A stretch of DNA of 64,000 nucleotides, taken from assembly GCF_003892345.1 (NCBI RefSeq), contig NZ_RRUE01000001.1:589008-653007 (forward strand). The letters run 5' to 3'. A program made the translations under genes and the position numbers. Source of the stretch: Lautropia dentalis. GTDB lineage: Bacteria; Pseudomonadota; Gammaproteobacteria; Burkholderiales; Burkholderiaceae_E. Shown piece by piece: positions 1-7,141 of this stretch (position 1 is its first letter; each line of letters starts with the position of its first letter). Under the pieces are notes generated by a model, which made no database searches, was not told where the DNA came from, and worked only from the letters and a program-made list of their open reading frames with translations.

Positions 1-1667
1 GCCAGCTCGAACTGCTGGAAGCCCGGGGTGTCGATCAGCCAGCTCTGGCCGTCGTCGAGCAGGAAGGCCCGGCTGAAGGTGGTGGTATGGCGCCCGCTGG
101 CCAGTGCCTCGGAAATTTCGCTGGTCTGCTGGCCGGCGGAGGGGACCAGCGCATTGAGCAGGGTGGATTTGCCCATGCCGCTCTGGCCCAGCAGGACGGT
201 GCGCTTGCCGGTCAGACGCTTGCGCACCGGTATCAGCGAGTCGGGATCCTTCAGGGCCGAGATGGGCAGCATCGGGTAGCCCAGCTTTTCATAGACGCGG
301 GCACGCGCCTGCACCTCGCTGAAGGTGCGGGTCAGATCCTGCTTGGTGACCAGCACGAGCACGGGAATGCCCTCGGCCGTGAGGCCGAGCAGCAGGCGCA
401 TCAGCAGGGCTTCGTCGAACGCCGGGTAGCCGCTGATCAGCACGGCGGCCTGATCGACGTTGGCGGCGATGATCTTCTGGCGGAAGGCATCGCTGCGCAT
501 CACGCGGTTGCGGCGGGGGCCGACGCGCTCGATGGCGCATTCGCCGTTGGCCGCATGACGGTACACCACGTGGTCGCCGACCACGCAGTCCACCCGGCGG
601 CCGACCGTCATGGCGGTGATGTATTCGCCGCCATGGTCTGGTGCCAGCAGGAAGTGGCGGCCCCAGGCAGCCATCACGTCGGCTTCCAGCCGGTCGGCGC
701 GGGTCTGGCCACGGTGCGCGAGCTGGGTGCCGGCTTCCGTCTTGCGGCTGAAGGCGCGGGTGCCTCCCGCACGCGGAGCACGCCCCTGACCCCTGCTGGC
801 CAGTGCCGTGGCTTCGTCCTCGTAACGTGCGCCGGGGTAGTCGTCACCAGGCGGGACGGCTTCGGGAGGCGGGAAGGCGGGACGTGCAACGAGCGCTGGC
901 CTGCTGCGGGAATCGCCCGCCTTGCGGGGTCTGGCCCGGGGTGCAGCCGGCCTGGCGGACGAGGAAGCCGCAGGCGCGGCACCGGTGGGCAGGGCGTCGG
1001 CAGATGAAGTTCCCGCAGGTGAGCGTGTGGCAGGTGTATCCCCGGCAGATGAAGCCCTGGCAGATGAAACCCTGGCAGGAGGGGGTGTGGCTGGTGCAGG
1101 TTTTGTGGGTACGGGTTTTGCGGATGCGGGTTTGCCTGGTACGGGTACGGTGGGTGTGGGGCCGGCAGATGTGGGTCTGGCAGAAGATGTGGGCCTGGCA
1201 GGAGATGTGGGCCTGGCAGGAGATGTGGGCCTGGCAGGAGATGCGGGCCTGGCAGGAGATGCGGGCCTGGCAGGAGATGCGGGCCTGGCAGGAGGTGCGG
1301 GTTTGGCAGGAGGTGCGGGTTTGGCAGGCGCGGGTACGGGCTTGTCTGGCGTGGGTCTGGCAGGAGTGGACCGGGCAGGAGCAGACCCGGCAGGTGCGGG
1401 CCTGGTCTGCGCACTGCCGGGGAGGGGGCTTTCCTGCGCAGCCTTTCCAGACGATGTGGCGCCTGCTGGCGATACCCTGTCCGCCTTCGGATCCGGTGAA
1501 TTCGGCCGGCCCGTGGGTGATGGCGTACCCGCCGGCGGAACCCGTTCCGGGGGCGGGGCAACCTCGTGATGCGATGGTGAGGCTTCGTCGGGCACGCCGT
1601 GGATGGCGGTGTCGTAGACCTCGATCGAGGGTGGTTCGCCGGGCAGGGTATCGTCTTGCTGGATCAT
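1..1667 (-). CDS. rsgA: Ribosome small-subunit-dependent GTPase RsgA with a long low-complexity N-terminal extension (3' end beyond window)
   Basis: RsgA is a circularly permuted GTPase that helps late maturation of the 30S subunit. The frame shows the OB-fold region starting near the internal Met at position 674 (MAAWGRHFLL), then the P-loop GQSGMGKST near residue 493 and the G3 motif DTPGF near residue 541; the zinc-finger C-terminus lies off the left edge. The same frame stays open, without a stop, up to the ATG at 1667. This adds about 330 residues rich in Pro, Ala, Arg and Ser, including perfect hexapeptide repeats, which no ordinary RsgA has (family length about 300-350 in total). The true start could be 1667 or an internal codon near 674-720. 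It lies 48 bp downstream of the M48 peptidase gene on the same strand. RsgA identity is sure; translation of the extension is inference. Confidence 0.85.
   Translation of the reverse strand, partial: MIQQDDTLPGEPPSIEVYDTAIHGVPDEASPSHHEVAPPPERVPPAGTPSPTGRPNSPDPKADRVSPAGATSSGKAAQESPLPGSAQTRPAPAGSAPARSTPARPTPDKPVPAPAKPAPPAKPAPPARPASPARPASPARPASPARPTSPARPTSPARPTSSARPTSAGPTPTVPVPGKPASAKPVPTKPAPATPPPARVSSARASSAGDTPATRSPAGTSSADALPTGAAPAASSSARPAAPRARPRKAGDSRSRPALVARPAFPPPEAVPPGDDYPGARYEDEATALASRGQGRAPRAGGTRAFSRKTEAGTQLAHRGQTRADRLEADVMAAWGRHFLLAPDHGGEYITAMTVGRRVDCVVGDHVVYRHAANGECAIERVGPRRNRVMRSDAFRQKIIAANVDQAAVLISGYPAFDEALLMRLLLGLTAEGIPVLVLVTKQDLTRTFSEVQARARVYEKLGYPMLPISALKDPDSLIPVRKRLTGKRTVLLGQSGMGKSTLLNALVPSAGQQTSEISEALASGRHTTTFSRAFLLDDGQSWLIDTPGFQQFEL
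1180..1323. repeat. 18-bp tandem repeat, 8 units, inside the rsgA N-terminal extension
   Basis: Eight consecutive 18-bp units of the type GCAGGAGATGYGGGCCTG (plus strand), differing at a few positions only. In the rsgA frame (minus strand) they encode the hexapeptides RPTSPA, RPASPA and KPAPPA. Because the unit is a multiple of three, changes in copy number keep the reading frame. Confidence 0.95.
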
Positions 1668-1715
1668 GGCAGCAGGAACTGTGACGTGATGAAATCTGCG
1701 TGGAATGCGGGGATA

Positions 1716-3008
1716 TCAGGCCGCCCCGGGCTGTGTCTGCGCCAGCCGCGCCTCGATGTGGGCAATGCGCAGGGTGGCAGGCGGGTGCGAGTCGTAGAAG
1801 GCCGAATGCAGCGGATCGGGGGTGAGGGTGGCGGCGTTGTCCTCGTAGATCTTGGTCAGTGCCGACACGAGGGCAGTGCCGCTGGCATGGTCGACGGCAA
1901 AGGCGTCGGCTTCGAATTCGTCGCGCCGTGACAGCCAGGCCATCAGCGGACGCAGCGGCAGCGTGAACACCGGCAGGGCCAGGAAAAAGAGCAGCAGGGC
2001 CACGCCGGCCGGGGCCTGTGTCTGCAGCGGGCTGATGGCGATGCCCAGCCCCTGATAGAACCAGAACTGTCCCGACAGCCAGCCCAGCAGGGCAAAGCAG
2101 GCCAGGCTGAGCACGGCCTGCAGCACCATGCGCCGGATGATGTGTCTTTTCTTGAAGTGGCCCAGTTCGTGCGCCAGCACGGCCTCGACCTCGTCGGTAT
2201 CCAGACGGGCCAGCAGGGTGTCGAAGAAGACGATGCGCCGGCTCTGGCCGAAGCCGGTGAAATAGGCGTTGCCATGGGCCGAGCGGCGGCTGCCATCCAT
2301 GACGAACAGGCCGCCGGCGCTGAAGTGGCAGCGGGCCAGCAGGGCCAGGATGCGCTCCTTCACCGGGCCGTCGGGCAGGGGTTCGAAGCGGTTGAACAGT
2401 GGGGCGATGAAGGCCGGGAAAATGAGCAGCATCAGCGTGCTGAAGCCGATCCAGAAGGCCCAGGCCCACAGCCACCAGGCGCTGCCGGTGGACTGCATGA
2501 CCCAGATCATGCCGGCCAGCAGCGGCAGGCCCAGCACGGCCCCCAGCAGCAGCCCCTTGAGGTGGTCGGCCACGAACAGGCCGAGGGTCATGCGGTTGAA
2601 ACCAAAGCGCGCTTCCAGCCGGAAGTGCCGCCACCAGTCGAGCGGCAGCTCGGCCACCGAGATGAGCAGCAGCGTGCTGGCCATGGTGGCCAGCTGCTGC
2701 AGCAGCGGATGGGTGGGCAGCCAGCGCATCCAGAATTCGTCGATGTGCTGCAGGCCGCCCAGCAGGGTGAGGACCAGCAGCAGGACGGCGTTGATGCCCA
2801 GCTCGAGCATGGCCAGCCGGACGCGGGCCACGGTATAGGTGGCGGCGCGCTGGTGGGCAGGCTGGCTGATGCGGCTGGCGAAGGGGGCGGGTACCTGCTG
2901 GCTGTGCCGCGCGACATGGCGGATCTGCCGGCCGGCCAGCCAGAGCCGCACTAGCAGCGAGGCCATCAGAAAGGCGACGAACAGGAAGCTGAAGTGCAGG
3001 GGTTGCAT
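1716..3008 (-). CDS. M48 family membrane metallopeptidase (CAAX protease/Ste24-like)
   Basis: 430-residue zinc peptidase of the inner membrane. The zinc-binding helix is AVLAHELGHFKK (HExxH) and the third ligand is in RRDEFEADAF, the standard M48 arrangement. Several hydrophobic segments precede and follow the catalytic site (residues about 4-22, 65-85, 105-125, 150-200, 290-350), matching the Ste24/HtpX-type topology. Homologues cleave misfolded or prenylated membrane proteins; the bacterial substrate is generally unknown. The gene sits upstream of rsgA on the same strand and is divergent from orn with only 14 bp between the two ATG codons, a neighbourhood common in Burkholderiales. With so small a gap, either the promoters lie inside the coding regions or one annotated start is too far upstream. 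Confidence 0.9.
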   Translation of the reverse strand: MQPLHFSFLFVAFLMASLLVRLWLAGRQIRHVARHSQQVPAPFASRISQPAHQRAATYTVARVRLAMLELGINAVLLLVLTLLGGLQHIDEFWMRWLPTHPLLQQLATMASTLLLISVAELPLDWWRHFRLEARFGFNRMTLGLFVADHLKGLLLGAVLGLPLLAGMIWVMQSTGSAWWLWAWAFWIGFSTLMLLIFPAFIAPLFNRFEPLPDGPVKERILALLARCHFSAGGLFVMDGSRRSAHGNAYFTGFGQSRRIVFFDTLLARLDTDEVEAVLAHELGHFKKRHIIRRMVLQAVLSLACFALLGWLSGQFWFYQGLGIAISPLQTQAPAGVALLLFFLALPVFTLPLRPLMAWLSRRDEFEADAFAVDHASGTALVSALTKIYEDNAATLTPDPLHSAFYDSHPPATLRIAHIEARLAQTQPGAA

Positions 3009-3022
3009 GCGACAATTAAAGC

Positions 3023-3670
3023 ATGGAAACCCAGGACAAGGCGGGGGGAGTCGGCACCCCGGACAATACAGGCAAGCCGGCGCGTGACAATTCGCACACG
3101 GAGGCGAATGGGCCGGTGCGGCCCGACGAAACCCGGCTGGTCTGGGTGGACATGGAGATGACCGGACTGCATCCGGACATCGACCGCATCATCGAAGTGG
3201 CGATGATCGTGACCGACAGCGAGCTGAACGTGCTGGCCGAGGGGCCGGTACTGGCCATTCACCAGCCCGATTCCGTGCTGGAGGCCATGGACAAATGGAA
3301 CCAGTCCACCCACGGCAAGTCGGGGCTGATCGACCGGGTGAAGGCCTCGACCATCACCGAGGCTGCGGCCCAGCGCATGCTGCTCGATTTCATGCGGGTG
3401 TGGGTGCCGGCCGGCAAGACGCCGATGTGCGGCAATTCCATTGGTCAGGACCGTCGCTTCATGGCCCGCTACATGCCGGAGCTGGAGGAATACTTCCTGT
3501 ACCGCAACCTGGATGTGAGCACGCTCAAGGAGCTGGCCAAACGCTGGGCGCCGGGCGTCTACAAAAGCTTCAAAAAGCGCGGTGCGCACACGGCACTGGC
3601 CGACATCCAGGAGTCGATCGACGAGCTGCGTCACTATCGCCAGTATCTCTTCAATCCGGACGCGCACTGA
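3023..3670 (+). CDS. orn: Oligoribonuclease
   Basis: 3'-to-5' exonuclease of the DEDDh family that degrades 2-5-nt RNAs and pGpG, so it also completes c-di-GMP breakdown. All catalytic motifs are present: WVDMEMTGL (D, E), [10 protein letters not shown] (D) and [15 protein letters not shown] (H, D). The ATG at 3023 gives 215 residues, of which the first about 35 are polar and absent from typical family members (about 180-185 residues). A GTG at 3116, just before [14 protein letters not shown] and about 12 nt after a GAGG, is a plausible true start and would also open a normal promoter gap to the divergent peptidase gene. The window also encodes c-di-GMP turnover proteins (50190 and 60966) whose product pGpG Orn would clear. 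Confidence 0.95.
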   Translation: METQDKAGGVGTPDNTGKPARDNSHTEANGPVRPDETRLVWVDMEMTGLHPDIDRIIEVAMIVTDSELNVLAEGPVLAIHQPDSVLEAMDKWNQSTHGKSGLIDRVKASTITEAAAQRMLLDFMRVWVPAGKTPMCGNSIGQDRRFMARYMPELEEYFLYRNLDVSTLKELAKRWAPGVYKSFKKRGAHTALADIQESIDELRHYRQYLFNPDAH

Positions 3671-3876
3671 GGCGCGCCACGGCGCCAGCGGGTAGAACCT
3701 GTTGTTTATGGTGGGCTGTAGCCGGGGGCCGTTGACGCGCAGGGCGTGGCCGGGTTTCGTCGGCTGCTGCATGGTTCCCCAACACGTACGGCAGGAGCGG
3801 GGGGCTTCAGATGGAAGGCATCGTGTTGCCCGATCTTCCCGGCCCGCGCGTGCAGGCGCAGGCCCTATGGCCGGGT

Positions 3877-5853
3877 TCAGCGCGCCTGCGCAGCCTCCGG
3901 CACCGGCCGGCGGTACAGCGCCAGCAGGTGCGGTGTCTTGCCGAACGGGCGGCGGCGCTGCCACACGGGCTGCCACGGCTCGTTGATCAGGGCGGCGCGG
4001 CGGTTGCCGTTCAGGCCGCTGTCATCGTTGCGCACCAGCAGCGCGGGCAGGTCGATGGGGCCGGGGGTGTCGTCGGCCACCAGCAGCCAGGGGCAGGAGC
4101 CCGGTGTCGTGGTCGCCTGCTCGGTGGCCCGCAGCTCGGGCAGCCGCACGAAGCGGGCACCGGCATAGTAGCTGAACAGGGCCAGTTCGCCCTGGTCGAG
4201 GCCGGCGTGCATCACGCAGCCCGGTTCGCTGGCAAACAGCTCACGGGTGGGGGTCACCAGTTCCTGGTAGCTCTTGCGCCAGTTGCCGGCAGGCATCCAC
4301 AGGGTCATCAGCAGCAGCCAGGTCAGCACCATGCCGCCCGACGACAGTGCCATCGGCCGCCAGAAGGGGCGGGGCCGGCGCGAGACCCGCCAGACCACCA
4401 GCAGCACCCAGGCGCCGGTGGCCAGCAGGCCGATGGCCAGTTCGGAGACCGAGATGTGGGCGATGAAGCCGGGCAGCGCGGCCTCGGCCTTCATGGCCAT
4501 GCGGGGCGGCCAGCCGGACAGGAAGGCCACCCAGTAGGCCCAGACGGCCAGGCTGGCCACGGAGAAGATCATCACTGCAAACCAGTCGACGATGCTGACC
4601 ATGCTGCGGCGGATCATCGGCAACGTGATGCCGGTGAGAATGGCCATCGGCAGCACCATCGGCGTCAGCGTGTTCTGGTGGTCGGCCGTCTGCGGGTTCA
4701 GCAGCGAGGCCAGCAGCATCAGCAGCAGGGGCACCAGGGCCACGGCAATGGGGGCCTCGCGGCAGCCCGTCCGCCAGCGCCACACGCCCCACAGCACGAA
4801 GGGCCACAGCGGCCACAGGTACCAGGGCAGCGTGCCGCCGAGTCGTGACAGGGTGGCCATCGAGGGGGCGCCCACCATGCTGGCGTTCCATTCGAGCCAG
4901 CCCTGGAAGAAGGTGGCCACCTGCTGGCTGGCGGCGGCAGTGACCGGGACGGTGGCGGTGCCCTCGGCCAGCGGCATGGCCTGCACCATGGCATCCGGCT
5001 GGCTGAAGTAGGCCAGCAGCGCGGGCCAGGCCAGGCTGCCCACCAGGGCCACCGGCAGCACGGTGGCCAGAATCCAGCCTGCCACCAGCCGGTACGGCCG
5101 CACGATGAACACCAGCAGCAGGACGGACAGCAGCAGCGCGACCGCCAGGGGGACGCCGTAGGTGAGCAGGCTGGCGGCAATGGCCGTTCCCACGATCAGG
5201 CCACCGCGGCGCGGATGGTTCATGCACAGGCTGAGGCCGTACAGGAAGCCGGCCACGCAGGGCAGCTGGGCGGCGTTGGCGGTGGTTTCGTGAATGGGTG
5301 CGATCAGCCCGAAGCAGGCCAGCACGGCCAGCAGGGCGGCGTCCGCCACGGCATGGCCGAAGTCCTGCGGGCTGGCGCCGGCCCCGAAGGGGTCCAGCGG
5401 CTGGATCTCGGGACGCATGGCCAGGTTGCGGGCGGCATACCAGAGCATCACCATCGAGAGCGCCAGTCCCAGTGCGGCCGTCAGGCGCATGGCCAGATCG
5501 GCCGTGATCAGCCAGCCGTTGGCCGCGTGGCCCAGGAAACCGGAGAGCAGGGCGTTGAACAGGCGTGCCGCCATCATGCCCAGGGCGCCCAGCCAGAAGG
5601 GCAGCGGGCCACCTTCGGGCACCAGCTCGCCCTGCACGTTGGGCACCAGCCAGTCGATGGTGCTGCCGGTGAGCATGGTGTGGGAGATGCCGAAGCCGAT
5701 GGCATCGTCGGTGCGCCACGGATCGCGGCCGATCAGGCCGGCCAGCACATAGACCGCACAGAACAGCAGCGGAATCCAGCGCGGCAGACGGGCGGCGTCG
5801 GCCGAGGTGACCAGATAGGGTCGGACGCGGGATCCGGAGCTGGAGCTTGACAT
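3877..5853 (-). CDS. GT39/ArnT-like polytopic membrane glycosyltransferase
   Basis: About 658 residues with many hydrophobic segments throughout, typical of undecaprenyl-phosphate-sugar-dependent transferases (PMT/ArnT family, GT-C fold). The first periplasmic loop carries the signature DPWRTDDAIGFG followed by DWLVPNVQGE and GGPLPFWLGA, matching the acidic catalytic loop of GT39 enzymes. The start at 5853 (MSSSSSGSRV) is preceded by AGGA at good spacing; an upstream Met at 5952 is possible but has no such site. The acceptor (lipid A, protein or glycan) cannot be read from sequence, and no lipid-A modification genes adjoin it. It converges on orn with a 206-bp gap in which I see no clear terminator. 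Confidence 0.8.
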   Translation of the reverse strand: MSSSSSGSRVRPYLVTSADAARLPRWIPLLFCAVYVLAGLIGRDPWRTDDAIGFGISHTMLTGSTIDWLVPNVQGELVPEGGPLPFWLGALGMMAARLFNALLSGFLGHAANGWLITADLAMRLTAALGLALSMVMLWYAARNLAMRPEIQPLDPFGAGASPQDFGHAVADAALLAVLACFGLIAPIHETTANAAQLPCVAGFLYGLSLCMNHPRRGGLIVGTAIAASLLTYGVPLAVALLLSVLLLVFIVRPYRLVAGWILATVLPVALVGSLAWPALLAYFSQPDAMVQAMPLAEGTATVPVTAAASQQVATFFQGWLEWNASMVGAPSMATLSRLGGTLPWYLWPLWPFVLWGVWRWRTGCREAPIAVALVPLLLMLLASLLNPQTADHQNTLTPMVLPMAILTGITLPMIRRSMVSIVDWFAVMIFSVASLAVWAYWVAFLSGWPPRMAMKAEAALPGFIAHISVSELAIGLLATGAWVLLVVWRVSRRPRPFWRPMALSSGGMVLTWLLLMTLWMPAGNWRKSYQELVTPTRELFASEPGCVMHAGLDQGELALFSYYAGARFVRLPELRATEQATTTPGSCPWLLVADDTPGPIDLPALLVRNDDSGLNGNRRAALINEPWQPVWQRRRPFGKTPHLLALYRRPVPEAAQAR

Positions 5854-6410
5854 GGGCTGATCCTGAGAAAAGGCCGGTGAGCAGGGGGTGTCCGGTGTGA
5901 GTGGTTCTCCCACTGGGCACGCCTGGCTGTGTCGACAGCACCCAGAATCCATGAAGGATTCCGTGGTCCTGCCGTCATGCCCTGCACGTCCGGCGGGGGC
6001 TTTGCGGGGATGAACGCGTTCATGCCACGCGATGGTCCATCTGCCTCATTGTCCGGCAGCTGCGAACGGCTGGTACAAGAAACCTTCCGGATTGCGAAGC
6101 ATCTGCAATGCCAGGCCGAAATTGTGGCATGACAGGGGCGAGGCTCTCCGTGCGTGTCATGGACTCATTCGTTCCCGCACTGGCCCCAGCCGTGCATTGC
6201 TGCAGGACACCAACGGAACCGTGAGCGCATTTGCCTGGAGTCCGTCACGGAGGCAGCGGACGCAGCGGAGGCAGGCAGCCCTGTGGCCGGTCGTACCGGG
6301 ACAGAGGGGCTCGCGGGACAGAATGGGTGCATGTACCACGCAGGACGGGAATGGATGCATGGTCCAGCAAGATGCATGCACCCCCATGCGTCCTGCGTGC
6401 CACCCGCTAC
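5854..6410. other. Non-coding stretch between the GT39 gene and rpmE2
   Basis: No coding potential recognised. It contains two copies of the dispersed ATGAAC/GACACGC motif (6006-6030 on plus, about 6150-6180 on minus) and an inverted repeat at 6337-6399. The promoter of the GT39 gene must lie in its left part, but no convincing -35/-10 pair was found. Confidence 0.5.
6337..6399. repeat. Inverted repeat, 11-bp perfect arms
   Basis: CACGCAGGACG at 6337-6347 is perfectly complementary to CGTCCTGCGTG at 6389-6399, with further GCATG/CATGC words in the loop. It lies immediately before the rpmE2 terminator; function unknown. Confidence 0.6.
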
Positions 6411-6441
6411 CAAAAAGAAAGCCCCGGCAATGCCAGGGCTT
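6411..6441 (-). terminator. Rho-independent terminator of rpmE2
   Basis: Read on the minus strand, the stem AGCCCTGGC / GCCGGGGCT with a 3-nt loop is followed by TTTCTTTTTGG. It lies 44 bp past the rpmE2 stop codon. Confidence 0.85.
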
Positions 6442-6484
6442 GACATGGCCACGGCGGGGCCGTGGCCGCGAGGCGCAGGGACGC

Positions 6485-6751
6485 TCAGGCCTTGGCCACG
6501 GGAGCGCCGGTGCGGGCAAACTTCTGGCGGAACTTCTCGACGCGGCCGGTCTCGATGATGCGCTGCTGGGCGCCTGTGTAGAACGGGTGCGACTCGGAAG
6601 TGACGTCCAGCTTCATCAGCGGATATTCCTTGCCGTCATCCATCTTGATGGTTTCGCGGGTTTGCACCGTGGAACGCGTGATGAACTTGAAACCGTTGGC
6701 CATGTCCTGGAACACGACTTCACGGTACTCGGGGTGAATGCCTTCTTTCAT
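6485..6751 (-). CDS. rpmE2: 50S ribosomal protein L31 type B
   Basis: 88 residues beginning [16 protein letters not shown], with the family features SESHPFYTG and [10 protein letters not shown]. There is no CxxC zinc ribbon, so this is the zinc-independent L31B paralogue. In gammaproteobacteria and Bacillus, L31B replaces the zinc form under zinc limitation, but many Burkholderiales carry only this version; no L31A is seen here. It has its own promoter (6825-6852) and terminator. In related genomes it directly follows rho; here about 7.8 kb of glucan and transport genes lie between. Confidence 0.97.
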   Translation of the reverse strand: MKEGIHPEYREVVFQDMANGFKFITRSTVQTRETIKMDDGKEYPLMKLDVTSESHPFYTGAQQRIIETGRVEKFRQKFARTGAPVAKA

Positions 6752-6824
6752 AGGGGATCTGTGGGTTCAGCGCCGAAAAGCGGGGTGTTGGAAACGCACG
6801 CAACGGTACGGCAGGTAAACGTCC

Positions 6825-6852
6825 ATTATAACCGTTTGATCTGCCGGTGCAA
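6825..6852 (-). promoter_or_regulatory. Sigma-70 promoter of rpmE2
   Basis: On the minus strand: TTGCAC (6852-6847), 16-nt spacer, TATAAT (6830-6825). The -10 is perfect and sits 74 nt before the rpmE2 ATG. No clear Zur-type palindrome overlaps it. Confidence 0.75.
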
Positions 6853-7041
6853 CGGCTCGAGGCCGCCGGTCATGCCCGGGTGACCGTTCGTCGGGCATGC
6901 ATGGGGGGCGAAAACCTCCGTCATGTCCGGGCGACCGTCTGTCGTCTGTGAATGGCAGGTGAAGCCCTGGTGGGGATGGCAGACGGGTGGCAAACGGGGT
7001 GACGCAGGAATGGCTGCAGGGGCGTTCGGGTGGTGCCCATG

Positions 7042-7066
7042 AAAAAACCCCGGACAGGCCGGGGTT
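7042..7066 (-). terminator. Rho-independent terminator of the NdvB-like gene
   Basis: Minus strand: stem AACCCCGG / CCGGGGTT with a 5-nt loop, followed by a run of T. It begins 75 bp beyond the stop codon of the GH17-GT2 gene. Confidence 0.85.
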
Positions 7067-7141
7067 CGTGGACGCCCTGCGCGCAGGGGCCGGCGGGGCA
7101 CGGATCCATCTGGGCGTGGATCCGTGCGCTGTGCCGGTCGG

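Noticed and set aside
844-3015. 723-codon minus-strand frame across rsgA and the M48 gene
   Set aside because: It overlaps two recognised proteins in another frame; the repeat region makes all frames appear open.
6825-6852. Zur box at rpmE2
   Set aside because: TTATAA occurs only as part of the -10 element; no extended dyad around it.
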